A DNA stretch of 64,000 bases from Strongylocentrotus purpuratus (taxonomy: Eukaryota; Echinodermata; Echinoidea; Camarodonta; Strongylocentrotidae): the NCBI RefSeq assembly GCF_000002235.5, contig NW_022145596.1, positions 3,128,852 through 3,192,851 of the forward strand. Direction: 5' to 3'. The notes beneath the pieces were generated by a model. The model made no database searches, was not told where the DNA came from, and saw nothing but the letters and a program-made list of their open reading frames with translations. Shown here piece after piece: positions 26,096 through 37,187 of this stretch; positions within the stretch are counted from its first letter, which is position 1; every line of letters begins with the position of its first letter. The translations under genes were made by a program, and so were the position numbers.

Positions 26096-26983
26096 TGCCT
26101 CTACCTCCACCTCCATCCTCGACCCGCCTATCCGAAGCCTTATAGCCAAACATAATTTTGCAAGCTACTGAATTTTGAACTTTATTATCATATTTCCAAG
26201 CTGTCAGGGTAAAAGACTGTTATAACAGCAACTCGAAAGATATTGTAAAAAATCAAACAGAGTACATTGAAAATTCATATTTAACGTGTCTTTTGCGATT
26301 ATAGATTACGAAAAGAAAAGGACTAGAAAGTAAAGAGACGCATAACATTTATCTAAGTGTGTTTTCGTTGCAAAACTACAGTCCTGTTTTGTATACATTA
26401 TTAATGGCTCTTTTGTCATCAAAACTATTTCAATAACAATACATCAGCAACTTCAATTCTCAAAGATACACAAGATATCAACTCTTTTGCAAATGCTACG
26501 ACAGAAAAATTCAATTGTCCCAAAGAACATCATGAATAAAATACCAAACGTTGTCTGTCTGCGTTATATTATTTGGTACCCGTATATATAAAACTGTCAC
26601 GATTTTCTTGATTGTTGTTAATACACAGCAAGACACACATTCATCTAAATAGCTGCAACGGAGTGTTTCTTCTAAAGTATAGCTTTGGGCAAATAAGAAA
26701 TGGAAACTCATTTCTACAAATTCGCTGACATAATTTATGAATTTGCTCTAGCCTTCTTTTCTGCAAGTTCTGTAACGCTGTCAAATATTTAGACAGTGCC
26801 TGGGTGTATATGAATAAATGAAGTTGATAGATTTGTAGATTGGAGTGATGCGAAAACAAGTCACGTAATAAAAGAAAGATCTTTCTGACTTACAAACAAT
26901 CCGACGGAGAAAACGATGACGAAATGGAGAACAATGATCACGATATCGACTGCTTCTAGGGATGTACTCGGATCCTCAGCCAT
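15196..26983 (-). CDS. SLC5-family sodium/solute cotransporter (SGLT-like), 14 exons, complete
   Basis: This is a Na+-coupled symporter of the plasma membrane with the LeuT-type fold. Exons from 5' to 3': 26983-26894, 24046-23972, 23439-23335, 22690-22631, 22023-21919, 21425-21239, 20661-20441, 20023-19888, 19316-19209, 17997-17847, 17136-16968, 16560-16345, 16011-15885 and 15416-15196. All phases close to 656 aa, the normal SGLT length. Family marks include VSNIGS (exon 3), [10 protein letters not shown] (exon 5), the [12 protein letters not shown] signature (exon 6), VIVQR (exon 8), [11 protein letters not shown] with the Na2-site serines (exon 10), YIQSISSY with the sugar-site Gln (exon 11) and a C-terminal hydrophobic segment. 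The start is ACGATGG, with no other usable upstream Met seen. Compared with hSGLT1, the His after SNIGS is Ser, and WYWCTDQ is WYFCTNQ. The substrate (sugar, inositol or other) cannot be assigned, so no symbol is given. The introns carry a SINE, LINE tails and GA/CT microsatellites. Confidence 0.93.
17615..17840 (-). mobile_element. Probable LINE 3' terminal fragment
   Basis: On the minus strand the sequence contains a GGGCTTCCTTGGAAAGC hairpin-like motif, then CTACCCTACTGAAATAAAAC and a short AATAA-type tail. This resembles CR1-type 3' ends in marine invertebrates. It lies in the intron after SLC5 exon 10. No coding part is present. Confidence 0.45.
18001..18175. repeat. (GA)n/(CT)n microsatellite abutting the SLC5 exon 10 acceptor
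   Basis: On the transcribed (minus) strand this is about 170 bp of CT-rich repeat ending directly at the acceptor before exon 17997-17847. A GTGTGC run occurs in the middle (18059-18086). Confidence 0.9.
18895..19060 (-). mobile_element. 5'-truncated SINE, copy 2, with (TAT)n tail
   Basis: Read on the minus strand, the body has TGCTAGAGCGCC, GGCAGCCTTGCTAAA and GCGCTATACAAGAACCC, followed by an ATT tail (plus-strand ATA run at about 18895-18920). The first blocks match the body of the fuller SINE at 50120-50385. It lies in the intron between SLC5 exons 9 and 10. Confidence 0.7.
20255..20292. repeat. Perfect 17-bp hairpin with a 4-base loop
   Basis: The arms at 20255-20271 and 20276-20292 (ACAAGGAAAGTTTATCG and its complement) are separated by TAAT. 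It lies in the SLC5 intron between exons 7 and 8. The arms are too short for a typical microRNA precursor. Confidence 0.85.
20832..20928 (+). repeat. Short dispersed repeat, copy A
   Basis: Matches 25024-25114 over about 90 bp, sharing ATTAAGGGCCATAC and CCATGTGAACATTATTCTCT. Both copies are in SLC5 introns in the same orientation. The family is unknown. Confidence 0.75.
22735..22811. repeat. (GA)n microsatellite ending in a G run
   Basis: On the transcribed minus strand this is a CT tract about 45 bases upstream of the acceptor of SLC5 exon 22690-22631. Confidence 0.9.
25024..25114 (+). repeat. Short dispersed repeat, copy B
   Basis: Partner of 20832-20928. The rest of the first SLC5 intron (24047-26893) shows no gene. 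Confidence 0.75.
26065..26091. repeat. G27 homopolymer
   Basis: One of the longest of more than 20 poly-G/poly-C runs of 10 bases or more in the window. Others are near 893, 930, 1678, 16245, 27336, 30057, 32051, 35199, 45945 and 56592. Confidence 0.9.
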
Positions 26984-27869
26984 CGTTGAATTTTGACAAA
27001 ATGTAACAACAAATAAAATAATAATAACGATCTTAGCGAAGACACATGCAGCTTTCGACAGTACACTCCAGCTAGATCAAATAAAGCATATATTATATAC
27101 TTCCTCAGCAGGTTTCCAAATCAATTACAGCTATCTGTCGAGATAAGAATGTCTTAATGCTCAGCATAATGGGCGTATCCACGCAAAATCGTTCAATGGT
27201 GGGAGAGAGGGGGTCGTGCAATAAACATCGATTCAAAGTCCTTTACGAATGTTAGTTAATCTGTTTTGTTGTGACAAAAACAAGATTGACAGCCAATAAT
27301 TATGAATAATTTTAGCTTTGATTATGCTATGCTTTTGGGGGAGGGGGGGGGGGGGGGGGCGGGAGAAGCTGGTGTAGTTCCGAATTGTTGATCATATATA
27401 CGCTATAGATAATTATCTTGGGCGTATGCTATTACGAAGGTCGGAGATTGTGTAAAGTTGTGAGGTGTGCATGATTGGGATAAGTGTGTGCAGAATCATT
27501 CAAGATATACTCTTATTGTTAATCCATCCTGATATTAGTTCATTGGATGAAATCATTAACGCATAGGCCTACAACAAAAGCTATATGAATTTATGTGCAA
27601 GTGAGGAATGTTGTCAGTGTACAAAAAGATGGATTTAAAATTCGGCTAATAAAGTTATTGTTTTAGATTATGATCTTCAAAGCACATGTAATCATAATTG
27701 TACCTTAAACCTGTACTTGCCACTATTTGTTTCTCTTCTTCTTACTTTATGTTTTAATTAAAAAAAAACACAATCATTTCCATTGGAATATATAATATTA
27801 AAGTCAGCTGGCTATGCAAATAATGAAGTTCGCTTTCATTCCCGCCTGTATATACCTTGGTGCACTTGA

Positions 27870-28010
27870 GTTTGTTTTTTGTTTTTTAAATTATATTTAT
27901 ATTTTTATTGGAAAATCAACAGAAATCACAATATTTACAAATAATTTACATAATTAGAAACAAATTTACTAAACAGAATAAAAAGCAATTTTTTTTCTTC
28001 AAAAACCCCA
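27870..28010 (-). mobile_element. Possible LINE 3' tail
   Basis: On the minus strand it ends in GATTTTCCAATAAAAATATA, similar in layout to other LINE tails here. It is AT-rich and weakly supported. Confidence 0.25.
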
Positions 28011-28186
28011 AGAAAATTGAAAATGTTATCAAATAAATATTGTTCAAGAACAAAGCCCTTTGTTGTACCCAATATTCATATTCTTGTTATCATGTAAATC
28101 AGTCTGTCTGTTATGTCACTCTTGTAATGCTAAACGAAATGTAAAATATACGGTCACCTCTATACACTCTCTTTCTCAATAGTATA

Positions 28187-28509
28187 CAGGCGCGTACACA
28201 GGGGGGGGGGGGGGGTTTGGGGGGTTAAACCCCTCCCCCTTTGGGAATTTTTCTCTGTGTGTAATCCCCCCTCAACCCCCCCCAACCCCCCCTTTTTTAT
28301 TTTTTTTTATTTAAAAAAAAAAAAAAATATTCCCATGGCTGACCTAAAAAAGCTGACCTTACCCCCCCCCCCCCCCCCAACGGAGCAAAATGTCAATTTT
28401 TCAAATTTCGAGACCCCCCCCCCCCGGCTTATTCAGCGGCTGGCTGAGTCGTTGCGAAATGTTAACCCCCCCCCCCCCCCCCCTTGAAAAAATCCTGCGT
28501 ACGCGCCTG
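28187..28509. mobile_element. 323-bp hAT-like MITE with poly-G/poly-C interior
   Basis: It is flanked by a perfect 8-bp target duplication, ATAGTATA, at 28179-28186 and 28510-28517. The tips are CAGGCGCGTAC on the left and GTACGCGCCTG on the right, exact inverted repeats. The 8-bp duplication and CAGG tips fit the hAT superfamily. The interior is G and C runs plus an A-rich stretch, so proline-rich frames across it are not genes. It appears to have inserted beside or into an older LINE 3' end. Confidence 0.9.
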
Positions 28510-28517
28510 ATAGTATA

Positions 28518-28740
28518 TAACACTGTAATAATCTCGCTCATTTTCTCTTTACAGCATGTTCATATCTTTACTATCAACTTGAACAAATTTTTAATTTATA
28601 TCATGTAATGTCTGATTTCACATGTATTTATTGTATTGTAATGTTTTTATCAATTTGTAAAAAATCACACAATTCAGCCTTCGGGCTGCGAGATGAGTTT
28701 TAATAAAACAAACCATTTAATAAAGAAATAAAATAAATCA
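28518..28740 (+). mobile_element. Probable LINE 3' end with a TTCG stem-loop
   Basis: CAGCCTTCGGGCTG (28675-28688) forms a 5-bp stem with a TTCG loop and is followed by TTTAATAAAAC and an A-rich AATAA tail. This is a layout known from 3' ends of CR1/L2-like LINEs. No coding sequence is left. Confidence 0.45.
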
Positions 28741-30926
28741 AATAGTATTGAGAACTGGAACAGAGTTTTGAGATCAAAAGCAAAGTAAATATACATGAGC
28801 AGTCGTACAACGTCTATTTTGATAACCTATCGTTGCTGTGTAAGCGTTATAGATATAATAGAGGTAGCAGGACAGGAATCGTTTTCTTGACAAAACATCT
28901 ACTACTGCGTAATTACAAATGGGTAGGTTTTTTTTTCTGAGCTTACTGAGTGTACAGACTACAGTTCTTATTTATTCATGTTTCTCACTTAAAAGTTAGG
29001 AACATTTCTATAAATAAAAGTAATGGTAAAGGCAGGTTAATATTTATACAAGCAATGATTGGATCACGGATACATTGCTGTCTGGGCCAGCTGAGTTGTT
29101 GGTGCCCTTGACTTGACTGAATTTCAATTCTAAATCTAAAAAGAAATATTTCTGAGTGAACTGGGACCCCCTCCCGTCCTGTAGACATTATGGGCGTATA
29201 CATTCGTTGTCTCATCCATCAATTTCCTTCCCTTTTTAAAAAATTGTAATTATAACAAGTTGAGGGGGGGGGTCAAATATTCCACGCGTTACGGTTGCAG
29301 GAATACCCCCTCTTACATCCACCCTGCTGCGTTTCGGCCTATCATCCTGTTATGCATTATAACAAATTTTACTAGCCTATAATAGGCGTAATCTCCCCCA
29401 CCATCCCCGGGGATGTTTTGCAAAGAATTAAACTTGACAAGTTGTGCGATTTTTAAATTATCACCAACTCCAATAACAAAATCCCGGATCCACATTAAAG
29501 GTTATATGGCATTCAGAAATGTTGTAAATTATTTATTTCATATTCCATTTTTGTCAACAGCTGTTTCTGCATGCATAATTCCATTAGAAGATTCAGAGGG
29601 GGGCCACGGGCATGACGGATCCCGTTTAAAAAAGAAGATATTTCTTCTTTCTTTTCTTATGCTTTTCATTTTTTTTTAACTTCTTCTATTTCTCCTCTCG
29701 GATTCTTCTTCCACTTCTTAATCTTGAACTGGATAACTAATTACATATCATATATGGTCAAACTGATCTATTTGCCTAAAACGAATGTCCTCACTATTAT
29801 CAACCATAATCCTTCAATGCTGATTTACAAATCACTATTCAAACAAATCCGTTCAATATGCGATAAGTCAGTGTTCACAGCCATTCCAGCTTGACTCGCG
29901 TGACATTAAAAACAAATCGGGAAATCTTTTGACAAATCTACATCAAGTACATATATCTTGGTTAATACTTTACTTATTTAGTAAAGGTACTGACTTTTTT
30001 TTGGCGTACAAAAATGATTTTTATCAAATATATTTTCTAGGGGAAATCACAGGTATGGGGGGGGGGGGGGGGGCGACTCGCTTAACGGGCTCATAATGAA
30101 GTTTCCAAACGTCTATCTGCATTAGGATGATTTTTGTATGTAGTGAATGAGAGGTAATATTGAATTCATTTTTAAGAATATAATCATGATGACCGCCATC
30201 TATAGAAAATAAATTTAACAGGGCAAAGAAAATTGTTGTATATCGAGCTAAATTCAATATTTGGATATGATTTTCATATATTATGATTATGAAATCTTCA
30301 AGTTTGGGGCAAGGTAGACTTTAAAGTAATGAATTTTACATTGTTGTTGATGCCCTCCACAAATCTAATTTTGATTGGAACCCCATAAAGGCAATTTAAT
30401 GGTCTTGAATTAACCCTCGATTCCCCGGCAACCCCCAACACCATAGGGAAAAAATACATTATTACATTGCTCAATCCGAACCCTTCAACTTCCCGTGAGA
30501 AATTCAGAGGAGGTATAGGCCTGCATTAAATTTCACTTCAAATGCATGGTTTTGTTTTAAATTATTCCCCCCCCCCCCCCCCTCGTCTTATAATTTATGA
30601 TGATTGAATGCAATCCGTCAGGTATAGATGGCGCTCTGATTAATAGACTTCTGCATATAATTTGGTCAACCTATAATTCGCAAGAGCCTGTTGAGCAGCG
30701 CTTCGTATCCACAGGATCCAAGGATGTAGAGGAATGAGAACTTAATTATTCAAGGAAAAAGTAAGGACTCAAAGTGCCCAAATTGTTTCAAGGAAAATCA
30801 AGGAAATCGATGAAAATTAAAGAAAAATTGAAAGGAATTTGAGGAAATGATATAAAAGGAATTTCTTTTTCTTCTTTTTTTTCTCTTCAGCTTTGTCGTT
30901 TACTCCACACGGGAAGGGAATTAGGG
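28741..30926. other. Intergenic spacer with no gene seen
   Basis: The stretch is AT-rich DNA between the divergent SLC5 and FAM114A genes, with short poly-G runs (29265, 30057) and a poly-C run (30569). The open frames here are short and resemble nothing I recognise. A non-coding first exon of either gene could lie here unseen. Confidence 0.6.
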
Positions 30927-31154
30927 CAGGCGCGGATCCAGGATTTCTTTGTGCTGAAATTTGAAAATCGTGCCGGCCAATATTTCGCTCAGTGGGGAGG
31001 GGGGGGGGGGGGGGTTGCGAGCACTAATTTTTTTTTTTTTATTCGCACCCCCCTTGAGCGCCAGGGGGAGGGGGATCTAAAAAGAAGGGTAAAATTAACG
31101 AGTTTTTACATGTTTTTTCCCCCAGGCGCCCCCTGGCCCCTGGATCTGCCACTG
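30927..31154. mobile_element. hAT-like MITE with poly-G core (228 bp)
   Basis: The left tip is CAGGCGCGGATCCAGG and the right tip, reversed, CAGTGGCAGATCCAGG, an imperfect 16-bp inverted repeat like the common CAGTGGCGGATCCAGG hAT tip. GGGAAGGG follows the right end (31155-31162) and also occurs at 30911-30918, eight bases before the left tip, so the target duplication is unclear. Confidence 0.7.
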
Positions 31155-31374
31155 GGGAAGGGCGCCTATTTTTGCTGGACTTCTACCGTTTAAGTTCATT
31201 TAATTTTCTTACACATACACATTAATGTATGAAAGGCTGCAAGCTAGTATAGGCCTAGACTAGGTCCAGTTTCTATAAATTAAGACAGAAACAATGAAAA
31301 TTGACCTCGATCGATCGAATTAGGCATTACAAAATTATTTTGATTAATTCTTGCATTTCTACGACAAAGAATAA

Positions 31375-31470
31375 CAGTAGGCGATTCAGGAAGGGGGAGG
31401 GACGATACATGTTAAATATTTGCAGAAATTGTTAACCCCCCCCCCCCCCCCCCCCTCGAATCTACCACTA
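31375..31470. mobile_element. Degenerate small hAT-like MITE remnant
   Basis: CAGTAGGCGATTCAGG on the left pairs loosely with TCGAATCTACCACTA on the right around a C run at 31437-31455. No clear target duplication is seen. Confidence 0.4.
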
Positions 31471-32298
31471 GTGATGAACACGATGAGAGTTATGACGTGT
31501 ACGTAAACACGACATATTGTGTAGTAGGCCTACGTGATAATATATCAATGCGTGTATTTTGCTGTGGAAAGGGTTCATTCTGACAATTTTGGTAAATATA
31601 TTGAATCCTATCATGTCTGTATCACCAAAAGTGCAATTTGCATTGGTTAGTAAAGTGTGTGGTGCTGTTTTTATAATATGACCTTAATTTTATTGCGATT
31701 TTCTACCGGCTGTAAGATTCGCACAGTCCCATATGTTGTAATTTCTGTTATCTTATTATTAGGCACTAGTTAGCTGGTCTTTGAAATCTGGATAGTAGGG
31801 GGAGCAGGAGAAGGAGGGGGAGAAGGTAGAGGAGGTGAAGGAGAAGAAGAAGTGAAATGATAACAAGAAGACAGAGGAGGAGATGGAGGCCATTGGGCAT
31901 TGGAGGGAGAAGAGGATCAAAACCATTTTAATGATGATAATTGATAATGAACAACAATAATAAATATATTATGGAATGCAAATCTAAATGCTTTGAAAAG
32001 GCCTAGATTTGCTTGTTTTGATCCCATGCAAACATCAAACTAAGCCAATGAGGGGGGGGGGGGGGGGGGGTGTGCCTAGTATCCCACCATTTTGCAAGAA
32101 GAAAAAAAGGCACAACTTTCTTGTTTTGATCTTGAATCACAACAGTGTCACCCAACATTATTTCCAAATATGAAAGCAGGTGACCTAAAAATGGGAAGGA
32201 GGGGATTTAGGATTTTTTAAGATTAACAAATGTTTTGTTTTTCTTTGTATTTCTGTGTCATTGTTAGCTGAGTTGAGCTAAGCTGAAGCAACCTCACC
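31471..32298. other. Spacer and 5' leader upstream of FAM114A
   Basis: Contains a GA-rich stretch (31797-31880) and a G20 run (32051-32070). A pyrimidine-rich acceptor ending TTGTTAG at 32267 suggests that the first coding exon of FAM114A begins at 32268 with about 31 bases of 5' UTR. The upstream non-coding exon and promoter are not identified. Confidence 0.5.
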
Positions 32299-35200
32299 AT
32301 GGCTGATTCTGACAGCGAGGCTGAGGTTACATTTGAAAGTGCAGATGAAGGTGACGAGGGGGAGGTAGTTGAGGAAGTCACCGAGGAGAAAGTCACCAAC
32401 GAGGAGAAAGATACTGCTGAATCAGATTCATCTCAACCACAGGATCATGAAAGTACAACTGAACACTCTGCTCAAGATGATGCAGCTGCTAAGAGCTCCA
32501 GAACAGAAGGGTCTGTGGATGAATCAAGAACTAAAGCCGAAGATGAGATGGAAGAAACGGATGGCGGGAAACAAGACGATGAGAATAGTGGTGAACATAC
32601 AGAGGGCAGTGTCAACAAAACTGAAAGAACTGCTGCATCGGATAAAGCAGGAGATGTAAAGGACATGGTGCAAACTGATGATGGAAATGAAGCAGAAGGA
32701 ACCCCAGGAGATGAGAAAGAACAGGAGGAGCCAGAAGGAGAAGAGATTGTGAACAGAGGAGCCCCTGTGACAGAGACAGAGGACACAGAGAGCAATGCTA
32801 AAGCTGGTGGTGCCCCACAGAATGCCTCTGCTGCACCAGCATCAGGTGGTGGTTCTTGGGGGTGGGGCGGATGGGGAACATCCCTCCTGTCGTCTGCGGC
32901 AGCAACAGTCACCAAGGTTTCAGATAATGTTGGTGAGTTGGATTGACATATTTTCATTGACAGAAGATTGACTTTACTTCCTATTTTTCTTAGATAAAGG
33001 CTTTACTATCAAAGTTTGGAGAAAAAAAAGTAATATTCTATTAAAATTTTTGAGACAGTTCTTGATTTTCAATCAAAATGAGTAATTGATGATTCACCCG
33101 TTGATCATAACCTGAAAGACAAGTATATTTCTTGTCAATATGAGGGAAATTACTTTGATTGATAAATAGAAGATTTCTGTTATTCTTTTACTAGTTTCCA
33201 TAGCTACTGCTCAAGTGTAGACAAAACTAATTGAAATAGAATGCTTGCAAGATACAGAAAAAACAAATGGGATAATGGATGGATAATAATTCCTTACGCC
33301 AATCAATCTATCTGGATAACTTTAGGAAAGGGTCTTACCCATGTCTTGGAGAACGTGGAGACATCGCTGGGTGTACTAAAGCCAGAGGAACTGAGAGAGA
33401 TTGAGAAACAGGAAGCAGAGAAAAAGGCCAAAGAGAAAGAAGAACAGTCATCTCAACCAAAGGAAGGCGACCAAGAAACACAAGGTATACTTCTATCATC
33501 GAACCTGTGGTATGGATTTGTATCTAGAAAAAGATGCACCTCTGTCCTTTAAAATGTACCATGTGCTTCTTGAAATTCTCTTGTGCTAATGTTTTGCAAA
33601 TATATTTTGTCACGATAGCATGCAAATAAATTTTTGATGATGATATAATACCTACAATTTACAAACAAATTAGATCCTCAAAGTTACCAAATTATTTATC
33701 TTGCCCATGTTGAATACAGAACTGTCTCTAGAAAGGTATACACATCTTGAAAATATAATCTTGTAATTTGATCCAAATTGGATATGATTGAAAGTGAAAC
33801 TGAAAATTGTCCGGAAAGTATGCTTCCTATAATTCTCAAACCATTAATGACACTTGTTTTGAATTATCTCCCTACAAGCATTCTCGAAAAATCTTGAATA
33901 TTCTAGATATCAGTGCAATGATTCATGTATATTTTCTACTCTACAGAGGGAGACTCTCGGCAGGATGAGAGTGAGGGTAAAGAGAAAGAAGAGAAAGAAG
34001 AAAAAGAAGAGAAAGAAGAGAAGGAGAAAGCAGGAGCTGGGATCGGTGGTTTCTTCTCATCTGGTGCATCAGTCTTCACCAGTGCCATGGGCAAGACAGT
34101 AAGATATTCTTATGTCATATAACTTAAAATACAGAATAATGTTTTCTCAGTAAATACATTTTTATGATTTCTAAGTAAATTATTTTCTTTAATGTTAAAA
34201 AATTAATTAATTTGGGGAATGAAGTACAAGGTAGGCCATTTAAAGAAAATTCATGGACATTTTGGGTTACTTATCCCTTGTTTGTTTTTATTTCAAATAA
34301 AAGGATTGCCTAAAAGGATTTAAGAACGACTATAGCTTTATGTGTTGGCACATTTATACAAACCAATATTCTACTTGATGCAAAGACCATTCCTAGGAAA
34401 GTGTTTAAAAACAACTACAATAGAGAGTCGGTCATTCAAGATATTATATGTTATATAACACACATTTGCTTTTTGCATTGAAATGGGCCTATACAAACTG
34501 GTCGTACTAACATAGAGGCTTCCATTTTATTACCGGTAGTTATATTTTTTTGTATGTCAGTATCATTAGTGAAAATGTGGTGCTTCAGGGATGAAGACAT
34601 AATAACTTTTTTTCACATGAGTATGTTCTAGGAATTGATAGGAAATTTGTGTCAATAGTAGAGCAGAATGCTGGTTTGTAAACTAATTTAATTGTTATTA
34701 AAATAATCAAATGAACCTTAGTTTGACTTTGGTGAATAGAAGTACAAAATATCTTGTTTGTTTGACCATAGGTGACCGGTGGTCTTGATGCCCTGGAGAT
34801 GCTTGGTCGTAAGACAATGGACATCCTACAAGAAGGTGACCCAAGGTTGGAGAAGAAGAAAGGAATGGTTATCCCTAAGAGAGATAAAACCAACCTATCT
34901 GATGTAAGTAAAAGATATTAATAACAATAATAATAATAAAAATGTTAATTATAAAGCGCTTATCAACATATTGCTATACATTCAGAGACATGGTTGCACT
35001 CATGATTAAAAGAACTACCTTTTCCATGCTGTGTTTATCAAACTATTGAAGGTCAAAACTTACTCCTTTGATAGAATCTGATACATTCAAAATTTTGTAT
35101 AGATTTTTTTCCTAAGCTCGGTGAATAATGATCTGAATTGAGAGTTTTGTCTGACTTACTTTATGTTGTTTCATACAGTGGACATAATTTCTAACTTGGG

Positions 35201-37146
35201 GGGGGGGGGGGGATCTATTATGGTTTTTAAATCTCTATAGCGCTTAGACAAGCCAAAGTATGCTTTGGTAATTTTCAGGTCATGGTAATGTGTTTGACTG
35301 CAATCCAGCTGAACAGCTTCAGGTACCATCAATCACTTGTGTTTTGTTGTAGGTTTTAAAACAAGCCAAGAAAGATGCAGACGAAGAGGCTACTAGAAGA
35401 CAGGAGGAAGAAGAACATCAGAAGTACAACTATAGTTTCCTCTTTGATCAATATCAAGGTTTGTAAGCAATAAAGACATTACGATGTTTGTTATATAGAT
35501 GTTAATTTGGAAGGATAGAAAGATTAAAATTGTGTTATTATTCATTTTTCATATTTTACTCTAAAGTGATGGGTCAAAACTAAAGTAAACGTTGAGCATT
35601 GGTGAATACTGATCAGATGAATTCTTGTGTATGTTTTGTTGTAGGGTGACTTTAAAAGTGAGTAATTTATGAGTATCCAACATTTCAAGCAATTCTTTAT
35701 AGGGAAGTCCAACTCTGATAGCAAACTTTCTTATCAGTGGTCTAATTTTGTTTAAACTTTGCCATTCTGTTTATCTTATGCTTCTACTGTCATACAAACA
35801 AACTTATAAGAAGGGTTGGATTGCGCTTTTAAACGTTTGTTATGAGCAATCTGTATTGCTGTTGATCAAGCAATTTGCCTACTGAGATTATTTTGCTATA
35901 TATTGCCATGAACTGTAGGTGCTTTTAACCTTTTTTATTTTGTTAGATTTTATATATCATGTTAAAAATTCTTAGAAAGAAGAATCTGTAGTCCTTAAAA
36001 AACATTTTCTACCCATGAATTACAATATCATTGAATAATAGAAACTGTAGAATCATGAAACTAACCACATCTTGAATCTGTAGCACTATGATATAGGGCT
36101 CCATTTTTTCCTCTTCTTGGGGTCTTAACTAAACAAATTAGGCTCTTTGTGCACTGAAAACTTAATATTCTGAAGCCTTGCATAATATACCAAAGGCATG
36201 AGCTGTTGTTGATGTTGTTGTTGTGAGACACTGTAGTCCTATCCATTGAAGTGTATGGATGTCTTGCTACCATTACTGCCCACTCAGGTCTAGCTCATCT
36301 AGAAGCCCTTGAGATGCTATGTAATCAGAGCGAGACCAAGGTCCAGTCATCTATCTCCATAGTAACGGATGAGAAACTAGATGAGCTGAAGACGGAGCTC
36401 CTGGAGGTGAGGGATGCATTCCAGCTGGAAGACCTGGATGCAGTCGATGAAGGTGCGTCAGTGTGAACCAGGAAGATACCTGGATGTAGGAGAGTTTGGG
36501 GTTCAAATCCCTGAGTGGATTTCATGCTCATTGAATATCATTTTTCTTTGAGTTTCTTCTTTTGGATGCAGAGTAAAAAGATATGCTAACACAATAATAT
36601 GATATGTAAATGTAATATCAGGATTTTCTGATACTTCAGGAAACCTTTTTGAATAAAGGGAGAGAAAAAGAGATGAGGTTAGAAGAGGAAAAGAGATTAG
36701 TTTGGGAGGGGGAGCAACGATGACAGAAGGTAATGTCCTGCTGCTTGGCTTCATCTTATGTGTTGGTTGAAATAATGTTGAGTTCTTTAAAGAATCCTTA
36801 TATCTATTATTTTCCTCCCACATAACAGCTTTGATAAATGTTCATTTCCCTACTTAGATACTGCTAGTGATCAGGACTTTGTGAATGTTATCACTGAGTT
36901 GCTGTTCAGTCTGAGTGTGGCTGCCACTCCAAACAAGTTACAGAGGGTAAGATATGATTTTGATATATGAGATAGATTATCATTAATGCTACCAGATATT
37001 ATAGAACTACATTTAATATAAGTAGTTGCTCGGCTGGCCTATTGGTATTTGTTCAACAGCATAGAACATCACTTTTGTGTTTAAGTGATGAAAGTTATGA
37101 GAGAGCAAGAATGAGAGAGAGAGAGAATGAGAGAGAGAGAGAGAGG

Positions 37147-37187
<41 letters not shown>

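Noticed and set aside
28257-28608. Proline-rich frames across C runs
   Set aside because: They come from poly-C tracts inside a hAT-like MITE.
32472-32957. 161-aa Ser-rich open frame on the minus strand
   Set aside because: It is the antisense shadow of the acidic first exon of FAM114A and has no independent support.
34915-34975. AATAATAATAA followed by TTATAAAGCGCTTATC, like a SINE tail
   Set aside because: Only the tail-like part is visible. No body block shared with the two supported SINE copies.
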